A stretch of DNA of 23,119 bases from JACKAN01 sp964502735 (GTDB lineage Bacteria > Bdellovibrionota > Bdellovibrionia > Bdellovibrionales > UBA1609). Numbering within the stretch: the first letter of the stretch is position 1; the number at the start of each line of letters is the position of its first letter. Positions 6,889-13,906 of the stretch are shown here, in pieces. A program made the translations under genes and the position numbers. The stretch spans positions 1 through 23,119 of the forward strand of contig CAZCYD010000050.1 in NCBI GenBank assembly GCA_964502735.1, written 5' to 3'. The notes beneath the pieces are model-generated. The model was not told the origin of the DNA. It ran no database searches and worked only from the letters and a program-made list of their open reading frames with translations.

Positions 6889-7341
6889 ATGAGGGTTTAT
6901 TCTTTTTTTCTCATTTTGTTACAGATGGTTTTTTTTATTTCGTCCTGTGGGAGCGATGAGGGGGTCAGTAATATTAAGACGTTGAATACAGATTCTCCAG
7001 TTCCAGTTGTGTACTGGGGATCTTGTGACAACAGTGTTAATTTAACTCAACCAGAAAAAGAAGCAAAGCAAATCGACTTGAATCATTTTAACCAAAATAC
7101 TTGTCGCGAGTGGTACGGAGATTTTTTTGCTAATATTAATCTTCAGATGACGTGTAAAAGCATTTTTGGTGGACAGTTCACTCGCGACTACTGTGAGGAC
7201 GAAAAGTTTATAGGCCCCTGTATTGTTTCAATGGAAAATGACAGTGAATCCAGAATATACTACGAAACCAGCCAGTGGTCTGAGGCCTCGGCAAAAAAAC
7301 ATTGTAGTGGCTATGGCTCAAAATCTACGTGGGCCGAGTAA
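6889..7341 (+). CDS. Small lipoprotein of unknown function
   Basis: This 150-residue protein has a hydrophobic signal with lipobox FISSC (Cys20), followed by a polar Ser/Asp/Glu-rich linker. The remaining sequence contains further cysteines that could form disulfides in the periplasm or outer membrane. No family is recognised. The ATG lacks a Shine-Dalgarno sequence and sits in a small inverted repeat (6877-6882 with 6885-6890), so translation is probably weak or structure-dependent. It ends 2 bp from the end of the convergent AAA ATPase gene. The 268 bp between hipA and this gene show no other gene. Confidence 0.65.
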   Translation: MRVYSFFLILLQMVFFISSCGSDEGVSNIKTLNTDSPVPVVYWGSCDNSVNLTQPEKEAKQIDLNHFNQNTCREWYGDFFANINLQMTCKSIFGGQFTRDYCEDEKFIGPCIVSMENDSESRIYYETSQWSEASAKKHCSGYGSKSTWAE

Positions 7342-7343
7342 TC

Positions 7344-8459
7344 CTAAATAAATTGATTTAAAAATTTCCAGGCAGGAGTTGAAATGATAGTTCCCGCTTG
7401 GAACTCTATATTTTCATCTAAGTGAATTTGGTATGCTTTTGCTTTTGGGTATTTTGTATTTAAATATTTTAGGTGGGAGCTAATCTCTCGCCCGCTAGAT
7501 TTGACTTCAACTAAAATGCAGGGTTCATTATTTTCAACAACCACAAAATCGACCTCGCGCCCATCAGAGTCTCGAAAGTATCGAAGTTCAATATTTCGAC
7601 CTTCGGTATCCTCCAAAAAATTAACCCACTTTAGTAGATGACAAGCCACTAAGTTTTCTAACTTTTGAGAAAGTTCGGAAGGCAGAGACCAATCATAGTG
7701 ATAGTGTTTTTGCTCTTTTTTAACGGCTCTAATTTTTGGTCCACCCAACGGGGAGATTCTAAAAATTCCATACAGTCTTTCAAAAATATCCAGCCAACGA
7801 CTCACAGTTTTATGGCTTTTCTGAAGGTCTTCTCGGACGGAATTAATCGAAAGGGGGCTTCCCACAAGTTCTGGTAATCGAAGTGACATTAATTCCATGG
7901 AGCCAATGTCATCGATAGTTTCAATACTCATTAAGTCTTCTCTGAAAAATCGTGCTCGATAATCTCTAGCCCACCGCTTTTGATCTTTTGCCAGTCCTGA
8001 AAAAAAGGGCTCTGGAAAACCACTTAGATTTAAGAGATCTACAAAATCAGATTTAGTCTTAATTTCAAGTTCATTTACAGACAGCGGGTGTAAGCGATAA
8101 TAAAAGTAGCGACCTTGAAGAGAGTCTCCGGAGTAACGATAAAAATCGAGTCGAGCACTTCCAGTAACTAAAAATTGGTGGGATTCATTGAGAGTGTCAA
8201 ATTTTCCTTTAATCCAGTTACGCCATTGCCGATATTTATGAAGTTCGTCAAAAATAACTAGGCCCTGAATAGGAAGCTCATTGCTTAAAATTTGCTCTCT
8301 ATGGGCAGGCTCATCCCAATTGAGATAGGAAAATTTTTTTTTAATCATTTTTGAGAGAGTGGTTTTACCCACTTGGCGAGGTCCCCCAAGAAAAACCATT
8401 TTTTTAGAGAGATCTTCTTTAATAAAAGGTAAAAGATACCGCGGTTGTACGATCTTCAT
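7344..8459 (-). CDS. AAA-type ATPase with DUF4143 C-terminal domain
   Basis: This 371-residue protein has an N-terminal P-loop: Walker A GGPRQVGKTT (residues 25-34), Walker B LVIFDE (67-72) and a sensor-1 segment LVTGSARLD (97-105). The middle (RYFYYRLHPLSVNEL) is typical of the AAA_14/DUF4143 group. The C-terminal domain holds a REVDFVV...CILVEVKSS segment. Asp304, Glu318 and Lys320 form a D...E-x-K pattern as in PD-(D/E)XK nuclease folds, common at the end of DUF4143 proteins. Members are widespread, patchily distributed and of unknown function, often near mobile or defence genes. The motifs appear intact. There is no clear ribosome-binding site before the ATG. Its position next to hipBA suggests a shared accessory segment. 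Confidence 0.9.
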   Translation of the reverse strand: MKIVQPRYLLPFIKEDLSKKMVFLGGPRQVGKTTLSKMIKKKFSYLNWDEPAHREQILSNELPIQGLVIFDELHKYRQWRNWIKGKFDTLNESHQFLVTGSARLDFYRYSGDSLQGRYFYYRLHPLSVNELEIKTKSDFVDLLNLSGFPEPFFSGLAKDQKRWARDYRARFFREDLMSIETIDDIGSMELMSLRLPELVGSPLSINSVREDLQKSHKTVSRWLDIFERLYGIFRISPLGGPKIRAVKKEQKHYHYDWSLPSELSQKLENLVACHLLKWVNFLEDTEGRNIELRYFRDSDGREVDFVVVENNEPCILVEVKSSGREISSHLKYLNTKYPKAKAYQIHLDENIEFQAGTIISTPAWKFLNQFI

Positions 8460-8825
8460 GAATTTAAATATTACTGCAATTTTTACCCCAGGGCAAATAA
8501 ATTAACGGCATTTTTATAATATAGTCAAAAATCACCGCACATGGGTGGGCTAAGGGTATGGTTCTACAATAGTATTTACTCCAAATTATTCATTAGCTAA
8601 CGACTTAATTAAACTTACTACGAAATTATTGGCTTCGCATTTTCGGGACTTTCGATGAAGTAAGATCTTGCCAAAATTAATCTTTAAAAGTTCTTAAAAA
8701 GTTTTTTCAAAAAAATTAGTGTCAAAAGTGATCCAGTGGTTTTATGCCAAGAGGGAGAGCATAGCGTTATGAGGTCAAGGTGACACCGCTTGAGGCTCAA
8801 AAGGTTAATTAGTGGGCTATTATTT

Positions 8826-8842
8826 TTGGCACGCCTTCTGCT
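8826..8842 (+). promoter_or_regulatory. Sigma-54 (RpoN) -24/-12 promoter
   Basis: TTGGCACG-N4-CTGCT matches the RpoN consensus (YTGGCACG-N4-TTGCW) at all but one position. The invariant GG (8828-8829) and GC (8840-8841) are separated by exactly 10 bp. The predicted start of transcription is near 8853, giving a leader of about 71 nt before the ATG at 8924. RpoN promoters need an enhancer-binding AAA activator, so the downstream gene is probably switched on by a specific signal. No such activator is encoded in this window. Confidence 0.8.
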
Positions 8843-8860
8843 AAAGAGACTTGTGAGTAG

Positions 8861-8886
8861 CTTCCATAGTTAGGGTGCTGTGGAAG
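8861..8886 (+). promoter_or_regulatory. Hairpin in the 5' leader of the sigma-54 gene
   Basis: CTTCCATAG (8861-8869) pairs with CTGTGGAAG (8878-8886); eight pairs are Watson-Crick and one is a U-G wobble, around an 8-nt loop. It would lie about 8 nt from the 5' end of the RpoN transcript, where it may protect the mRNA. It is well upstream of the ribosome-binding site. Confidence 0.45.
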
Positions 8887-8923
8887 ACAAGGGTTGTTTT
8901 AATCAAAAAAAGGGGATGTAAGA

Positions 8924-9775
8924 ATGAAGAAGTCTTTTTTAGCAATACTAAGCTTAGTTATGGTCATGGGTTCCTTGGGAGCCAACGCTAATGGAATTAA
9001 TAGAGAGGCTCGGCACGGGCGTGACGATCGGCGACAGCCACCACCTTCGGCTCATCAAATGTGCCCAACGGGAAGAATGGGCTATGCCATTGAATTTAGA
9101 GATCAACAATTTGAAGGACGAAATAACATAATCGCTCTAAAAAGAGAGTTAGCAAGAGCTTACCCTCGATTAGACTTGAGGCGTTCAGACCTATTAAGTG
9201 TGTGTTTGATGGCAAAGTCCCAGCACGGCAGAGGTACAGCAGAGTTAATAGTTGGTCCCAGCAGTCAAGACCGCAGAAATATTGGCGGTAGTTCTCAGGG
9301 TTACGACAATCCTCGGGATAGAACCTTTGATGAGGTGGAACTTAGAAACTTCCGTAGAAATGATAATGGCGTATGGCAGGTTCATTTGAATGGACGCGTG
9401 AAGGTTCGACGTGTTGTTGTTCACCTTGCTGAAGAGAGACGTCGTCCTCCTGTTAGAATGAACTATCTTGATTTCGACGCTGGAAAGTTTGATAAAATAA
9501 TTTTTAATACAAGGACGATTCGAGTTAATAGGATTGCAGCAGAAGAAATTAGCCTTGTCGGAAAAGATAAAGTTTTAGATATAAAGAGTGTAGTCGTTAA
9601 TTTTACAAACGGAACTCGCAGACATTTGTCGGAACTTGAGGGTCGTTTACGAGAGGGGCAAATTAAAACGACTTATGTAGATGGACGAGTTGTTGAATCA
9701 ATAAGTGTTGAAGCGACATCGGCGGATCTTTTTGGCGGACGGGCCGAGCTTTTGTTGAGAGTAGGCTATAGATAA
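8924..9775 (+). CDS. Secreted basic protein of unknown function, sigma-54 controlled
   Basis: This 283-residue protein has a signal peptide (MKKS, hydrophobic core, likely cleavage after ANA near residue 23). The mature part begins with an Arg/His/Pro-rich linker (about residues 27-44). After it come alternating hydrophobic strands typical of beta-sandwich domains. Only two cysteines are seen, near the start of the mature domain. The protein is notably rich in arginine and lacks a recognisable catalytic motif. No family is recognised. An AGGGG ribosome-binding site precedes the ATG. It is the only gene between the RpoN promoter and a strong terminator, so it forms a single-gene unit. The promoter type implies conditional expression; the condition is unknown. 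Confidence 0.82.
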   Translation: MKKSFLAILSLVMVMGSLGANANGINREARHGRDDRRQPPPSAHQMCPTGRMGYAIEFRDQQFEGRNNIIALKRELARAYPRLDLRRSDLLSVCLMAKSQHGRGTAELIVGPSSQDRRNIGGSSQGYDNPRDRTFDEVELRNFRRNDNGVWQVHLNGRVKVRRVVVHLAEERRRPPVRMNYLDFDAGKFDKIIFNTRTIRVNRIAAEEISLVGKDKVLDIKSVVVNFTNGTRRHLSELEGRLREGQIKTTYVDGRVVESISVEATSADLFGGRAELLLRVGYR

Positions 9776-10130
9776 CTACACAAGATAAAATTCACAATAT
9801 TGGTTTTCAATAGACAATCAGAAGCGAGAGGGACGGGTTAAAAATGACCGTCCCCCTCGCTTTTAGCACGGTTTTATTATATTTTGGAAATCAAATATCC
9901 ATTTCAAAAAACCATCAGGTGCATTTAGGGAACGATAACTTCCTTAGTAAAGAGGATACTCAGGCTTTACTCTTTTAAAACTCTGCCAAGAACCTAATCT
10001 ACCCCAATCCTATTTTTTGCATCAAATAAAAATGAGTGACATCAAACAGATGACAGCTTTGTGAACATAGGCTATTTGTGGTGTTCAAACATGTAAAAAA
10101 TGAATCAGGGGTCTCTTGGGGAGGGGAATC
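9776..10130. other. 355-bp intergenic region between two secreted-protein genes
   Basis: Contains the terminator at 9822-9864 and no open reading frame worth reporting. Near the downstream gene there is a short interrupted inverted repeat, TGAACA (10062-10067) and TGTTCA (10082-10087), which could be a regulator site. No confident promoter boxes were found. Confidence 0.5.
9822..9864 (+). terminator. Rho-independent terminator after the sigma-54 gene
   Basis: A 15-bp GC-rich stem (9822-9836 with 9848-9862) with a single mismatch closes an 11-nt loop. It is followed by TTTT (9861-9864, partly in the stem). It starts 47 nt after the stop codon of the secreted protein. Confidence 0.85.
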
Positions 10131-10781
10131 ATGAAGCAATTATTGGCTGTAGCCTGTTTTTTTAGTCTTTTTATTAGTTCTGATATTTTTGCTGCGGAGG
10201 ACAAATGTGCTTGGGATTGTAGCCCTGAATGTCAGAAAGCTGTGGTGGCTGCTGAGGAGGCGCTAATTTCGCACAGGGTTGTGTGTCGAGGTCAAGATCC
10301 TAAACTAGAAAATCCGGTATGTGCCCGTTCTTGCTCTAAGGGCTGCAAAGCTGTGATGAGGGGGCAGGCCGGGATTGTAGTAGATCACTATGAGCTTTGC
10401 GGGGGCGGAGATGGAAGCATGGGACGGCTCCAATGTGTTAAGGCCGCAGGAAGTTACTCAATTGCGAATTCACATACAGGTCTTACGATAGGTCAGAGTT
10501 ATACATTTGAGTCTCAGTGTTTGGAGTCACTGAGAACTCAAGAGGGAAATGTATTTTGTGGTAAATCACATGGCGGTTATATTGTGCTTTCAACTGTTGG
10601 CGATGTGGTAGGAAGTGCTTCTAGTTTTTTAAATCAATGTGTGGAGACCTTAATGACCATTAGAAATGAACGCATTTGTGTAAGAGAATCTCAACAGGGT
10701 TACGCAATATATGACCTCGAAACTTTTAAGCGAGTGAGTCCTATTTACAGCTTCTTGAGCGCATGTAAGCGTCACTTATAG
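10131..10781 (+). CDS. Secreted modular cysteine-rich protein
   Basis: This 216-residue protein has a signal peptide cleaved near IFAA (residues 19-22). The mature protein is built of two kinds of repeat. Two N-terminal modules share exactly the spacing C-X3-C-X3-C-X17-C (Cys26, 30, 34, 52 and Cys64, 68, 72, 90). They are followed by three modules of about 40 residues. Each of these has a Cys, then a Gly/Ser-Tyr-x-Ile or Val strand, an S-x-x-F-type segment and a second Cys 27-29 residues later (102/130, 143/170, 183/212). This suggests a disulfide-stabilised chain of small domains outside the cytoplasm. No family is recognised. An upstream TTG (10116) is in frame but sits before the strong Shine-Dalgarno sequence GGGGAGGGG (10119-10127), so ATG 10131 is the start. 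Confidence 0.85.
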   Translation: MKQLLAVACFFSLFISSDIFAAEDKCAWDCSPECQKAVVAAEEALISHRVVCRGQDPKLENPVCARSCSKGCKAVMRGQAGIVVDHYELCGGGDGSMGRLQCVKAAGSYSIANSHTGLTIGQSYTFESQCLESLRTQEGNVFCGKSHGGYIVLSTVGDVVGSASSFLNQCVETLMTIRNERICVRESQQGYAIYDLETFKRVSPIYSFLSACKRHL

Positions 10782-10802
10782 TTAAGCAGGTAGTTAAGTT
10801 GA

Positions 10803-11201
10803 TCACATTCTGTATAAAAAAGTAACAATATAAAAAACAATAGAGAGAATAGAAATATATGCAAACATGAGCGTGTATTGCTCATGTATTCTTTTAAGGT
10901 TAGTTACAGAGTGGTTGTCTAAAAAAGCTTTTATTAAATACATGGCCTTCCACAAGATGATAGCCATTATGATAAAGACAACACCAAAGAAAATACCTTG
11001 AGTTATATTTTCGATGCCTTTGTTTAAGGACCATGCGACCTCAAAAATAGCAACTACAATAGACACTGAGTATAGAAATTTTAACCAGAGTCGAGATTGC
11101 GTTAGGCTTCTGTTTAACTCGTTGTCAGTAAAACGTCGAATTTTTCTTCTATCTTCTTCCTCAGCCTCTGATCTCCGTTTTTGTATTCTTCTCTCCGACA
11201 T
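10803..11201 (-). CDS. Small membrane protein with charged N-terminus
   Basis: This 132-residue protein starts with about 35 highly charged residues, rich in Arg and Glu and likely cytoplasmic. Three hydrophobic helices follow (about 39-57, 68-88 and 111-130). No catalytic or ligand motif is visible. It could be a DUF-type membrane protein; I do not recognise a family firmly. No Shine-Dalgarno sequence is clear. It lies 21 bp from the end of the convergent cysteine-rich protein gene and downstream of the L,D-transpeptidase gene on the same strand, separated by a hairpin. Confidence 0.7.
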   Translation of the reverse strand: MSERRIQKRRSEAEEEDRRKIRRFTDNELNRSLTQSRLWLKFLYSVSIVVAIFEVAWSLNKGIENITQGIFFGVVFIIMAIILWKAMYLIKAFLDNHSVTNLKRIHEQYTLMFAYISILSIVFYIVTFLYRM

Positions 11202-11293
11202 GATGACAGTTTATATTTCAGCAACAAAAGTGAGTAGAATTTTTATAAAGCTTGGACTTAGGTAGGGAGTGTTTTTCTTGCCTATTCATTAAG

Positions 11294-11315
11294 ACCCAAA
11301 TCCGCGAATTTGGGT
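11294..11315 (-). terminator. Hairpin downstream of the L,D-transpeptidase gene
   Basis: ACCCAAAT (11294-11301) and ATTTGGGT (11308-11315) form a perfect 8-bp stem with a 6-nt GC-rich loop, 8 nt after the stop codon. No good T-run follows on either strand, so it may be a weak terminator or an mRNA 3'-end stabiliser. Confidence 0.4.
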
Positions 11316-11323
11316 TAAGAAAC

Positions 11324-11779
11324 TTAAGGGTGTATATGAACTGAGGTGCCGATAGAGGCCCTTTCGTATAAAAATTCAATATCAGATTTGTACATACGTA
11401 CGCAGCCCTCGCTCCAGGTCTTTGATTCAAGGTCTCCGTGTATATAAATTTGTCCACCCAAGATGGTGTTCCATGGGGGGCGTTTTTTGTCTTTATGAGC
11501 TTGGCAAATTTGATCATAAGTGTTGATGTCAATTCGTCCTTCTTGAAGAGCCATCTTTGCATCATTGACATTGGGGTAGTTTAAACCCAGGCTAAGGTGA
11601 AACTTTGACCTCGGATTTTTTACGCAGATCAGATAATGGCCCTCTGGGGTTTTGAGGTCACCTTCACAGAGCTTGTGGCCAGCTTCAACTTTACCAATCC
11701 CGATAGGAAAGGTCTGAAAAATATAATTCTCAACCCAGGTTTCAAGAAGTTTTTCTGATTTGTAAACTCGAATTTCCAC
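11324..11779 (-). CDS. L,D-transpeptidase (YkuD domain)
   Basis: This 151-residue protein shows the YkuD/ErfK catalytic signature: His114-Gly115 in QIYIHGDLESKTWSEGCVRM, with Ser123, nucleophile Cys126 and Arg128 (H-G-X7-S-x-G-C-x-R). The preceding GDLKTPEGHY segment is typical of the YafK-like murein L,D-transpeptidases. These enzymes make or rearrange 3-3 cross-links, or attach or release proteins at meso-DAP. The only in-frame start is GTG 11779, which gives no signal peptide, although the enzyme should act in the periplasm. Just upstream, in another frame, an ATG at 11823 opens a hydrophobic stretch (MKNLNTYSIYLIIIL) that one extra base would fuse to this domain. The N-terminus therefore remains uncertain: real frameshift, sequence error, or genuinely leaderless enzyme. 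Confidence 0.85.
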   Translation of the reverse strand: MEIRVYKSEKLLETWVENYIFQTFPIGIGKVEAGHKLCEGDLKTPEGHYLICVKNPRSKFHLSLGLNYPNVNDAKMALQEGRIDINTYDQICQAHKDKKRPPWNTILGGQIYIHGDLESKTWSEGCVRMYKSDIEFLYERASIGTSVHIHP

Positions 11780-12013
11780 AAAATTATTATTAAATAGATG
11801 GAGTAAGTGTTCAAGTTCTTCATACGGTTAGAATTCTAAGACCGCAGAGAAAAATTTGACGCATTTTATCCGCGGTTTCGGGTAAGAATTGAAGTGGAAT
11901 GTTTTGTTTGAGTTAGATCAGTCTTCAATAGTAAAAACAGACCAAAGGATAGACCTAGCGCAAGACACCTCTGCTTTATTGTAGCGAGTTTATGACTTTT
12001 GTACAATGTGACA

Positions 12014-13786
12014 ATGGCAGTGGGTAATCCTCAAATCCTAATTGTAGATGATGATGAGTTCATTTTAAATTCGTTAAAAAAAATACTTAAAAAGAATGGC
12101 TATTCTGTAGACCTAGCCACAAGTGCCAAGCAAGCTCTTGAACTGTGTTCTATTAACTTTTATGAGTGTCTAATTCTAGACTGTTTATTGCCAGACAAAA
12201 GTGGATTAGCTCTGGCTCGAGATATGCGATTACAGCAAGACCACTTGCCACACATTATTTTTATGAGTGGAGTCTATGGGGACCCTGGCTTTGTTAGCTC
12301 TTGCCTCAAAGAAGCGGGAGGATCTCGCTTTTACACAAAACCATTTAACGCTCTAGATCTCGTCAACTATCTGAATGAGATTCTTAAAGGTAAAGTGGCC
12401 ACGCCACAAATAGTTGAAAGATTTTTTACATTGCCTAATCCTTCAGCGGAGGATCTTTTTGAAGGGAGTAAGGGAAGGCAAAGAGTGATAGGTTATGAGT
12501 TACCATTAATTATTTCTCAGTTTGCCAAACTTAAAGTGTCAAAAAATGTAGATATATACCAAGGGAGCGAAATATGTTGTCAGCTCAGATTTCAGAGGGG
12601 TTCATTGGTGCAGTGTTATCTTTTTGTAGAAGAAACGGCAGGTTCAATGAAAGTAGACCTGGAAAATTTGAACGTTCTTGTGAACTCGCAGAAATTTGAA
12701 CTTCACTTTTATAATGCTGGCAGTACGACTGTAAACTCTATTTTTGAAGAGAATGAGATTATTAAGTGGGCAGAAATGAGAACATTTACTCATTTGCCAA
12801 TCTATTGGATCGTGAGCCGCATTTTTCCAATTCTAGGTGGAAAAATTTATTCTAAGCTTAACAGAATTGAAGAGAAACCGATGTTTTGTTGGCCTTTGCT
12901 TCGACCAGAAAAGTTTACTCTGTCAAAAGTATTGCATAGAACTCCTTTAAACACTTTGTTGGACTTGGGGTCTCTTAAAGAAGAGTATATCAGGTGTTTG
13001 TATAATTACTTTCTTAATGGCAGTGTCTGGGTGGACAATCTTAAGCCCAAGTATGAAGAAGAGGCCTTAGATCAGTTTTTTTCATGGCATTACAATTTAA
13101 TCGCGAAGCAAAACTATTTTGATATTTTAGAAGTTTCACGCAATCTTGAGGAAGGTTTTAGTGAGACAGCTAAAATTTATTTTTATTGGTTTGAAAGAAT
13201 CAATGAAGCAATCAAATCAAAGAAAATAGAAGAATGGATAGGTCTGGAAAGTGCAGTATTACAAGCCGCTATAAAAAAGATCGACGATCCTATTGGGCGA
13301 CAACGGTATGCAGAGAACGTCCGAAAAAGTGAACTCGCAGAGAGTCTGGCTATTAAAAATGTATACTTGGAAGTATTTGATGCTTTCGAGCAGGGCAATT
13401 ATAAAATGGTATCGGATAGATTAAGGGGAGTTCAAACTTGGAGTAGAGCTCCTGGAGAATTAAAGCTCATTAAAGTTTGGTCGGAGTTAAAAGAATGTAG
13501 GTCCGAATCCCAAGTCAAAGAGTTGGAAGTCGATCTGCTTAAAATCAGTTGCAACAAACGATTTAGTTATTTACTGAGATTAAATCAAGGGCTCATCCAA
13601 AAATGCAAAGGTAACTATCCAGTTGCTCGGAGGCTATTTTTAGAGTCTCAGAAGCTCAATCCAGTCTCCAAGGTAGCCAGATCTGAAGTGGAGGCTCTAA
13701 GGCCGACTTCCCCGAGTGCAGTTTTGTGGATTCAGCAGAAAATAAAGGATTTTAGATTCAAGAGGATGACCTCCACCACAGGGTAA
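12014..13786 (+). CDS. Response regulator: receiver, PATAN-like region, degenerate J-like region
   Basis: A multidomain cytosolic protein of about 590 residues; numbering below counts from TTG 11999. Residues 12-130 are a receiver domain with the acidic cluster Asp17-19, phospho-acceptor Asp61 (LILDCLLP), Ser90 and Lys114 (TKPF). A middle region (about 155-350) resembles the PATAN/DUF4388 module common in deltaproteobacterial and cyanobacterial regulators. Residues 371-440 look like a J domain: NYFDILEVSRNLEEG at the start and IDDPIGRQRYAE at the end. The diagnostic H-P-D is absent, so DnaK stimulation is unlikely. The C-terminus (about 450-580) is helical and TPR-like. The protein has no DNA-binding domain; it probably signals through protein contacts. 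Starts at TTG 11999 or ATG 12014 are possible; neither has a good ribosome-binding site. Confidence 0.82.
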   Translation: MAVGNPQILIVDDDEFILNSLKKILKKNGYSVDLATSAKQALELCSINFYECLILDCLLPDKSGLALARDMRLQQDHLPHIIFMSGVYGDPGFVSSCLKEAGGSRFYTKPFNALDLVNYLNEILKGKVATPQIVERFFTLPNPSAEDLFEGSKGRQRVIGYELPLIISQFAKLKVSKNVDIYQGSEICCQLRFQRGSLVQCYLFVEETAGSMKVDLENLNVLVNSQKFELHFYNAGSTTVNSIFEENEIIKWAEMRTFTHLPIYWIVSRIFPILGGKIYSKLNRIEEKPMFCWPLLRPEKFTLSKVLHRTPLNTLLDLGSLKEEYIRCLYNYFLNGSVWVDNLKPKYEEEALDQFFSWHYNLIAKQNYFDILEVSRNLEEGFSETAKIYFYWFERINEAIKSKKIEEWIGLESAVLQAAIKKIDDPIGRQRYAENVRKSELAESLAIKNVYLEVFDAFEQGNYKMVSDRLRGVQTWSRAPGELKLIKVWSELKECRSESQVKELEVDLLKISCNKRFSYLLRLNQGLIQKCKGNYPVARRLFLESQKLNPVSKVARSEVEALRPTSPSAVLWIQQKIKDFRFKRMTSTTG

Positions 13787-13801
13787 AAGCTATAAAAAGT
13801 A

Positions 13802-13830
13802 TTGAATACCTCAAAAATTATGCGTAAAAA
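13802..13830 (+). promoter_or_regulatory. Candidate lysS promoter
   Basis: TTGAAT (13802-13807) and TAAAAA (13825-13830) are 17 bp apart, each matching four of six consensus bases. A small hairpin (GGGCA 13874-13878 with TGCCC 13886-13890) follows in the leader, ending just before the AAGGAG ribosome-binding site. No T-box features are seen. Confidence 0.35.
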
Positions 13831-13906
13831 GAGTACTTAAGATTAGCGTGCTTGCGCTTGTTACGTGCTGAATGGGCAGAGGTAGTGCCCCGAAGGAGCT
13901 TCTTCA

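Larger units (their letters stand above)
8460..8923. other. 464-bp intergenic region with sigma-54 promoter and structured leader
   Basis: No coding sequence is supported. The left part is AT-rich and must contain the promoter of the minus-strand ATPase gene, which I cannot define. The right part holds a -24/-12 promoter (8826-8842), a hairpin in the predicted leader (8861-8886) and a candidate activator site: the interrupted inverted repeat TCAAG (8775-8779) and CTTGA (8789-8793), centred about 69 bp upstream of the predicted transcription start. Confidence 0.6.

Noticed and set aside
11629..11823. Minus-strand 64-codon frame as an independent gene
   Set aside because: Only its first 15 codons look meaningful, as a possible signal for the L,D-transpeptidase; the rest is an out-of-frame shadow of that gene.
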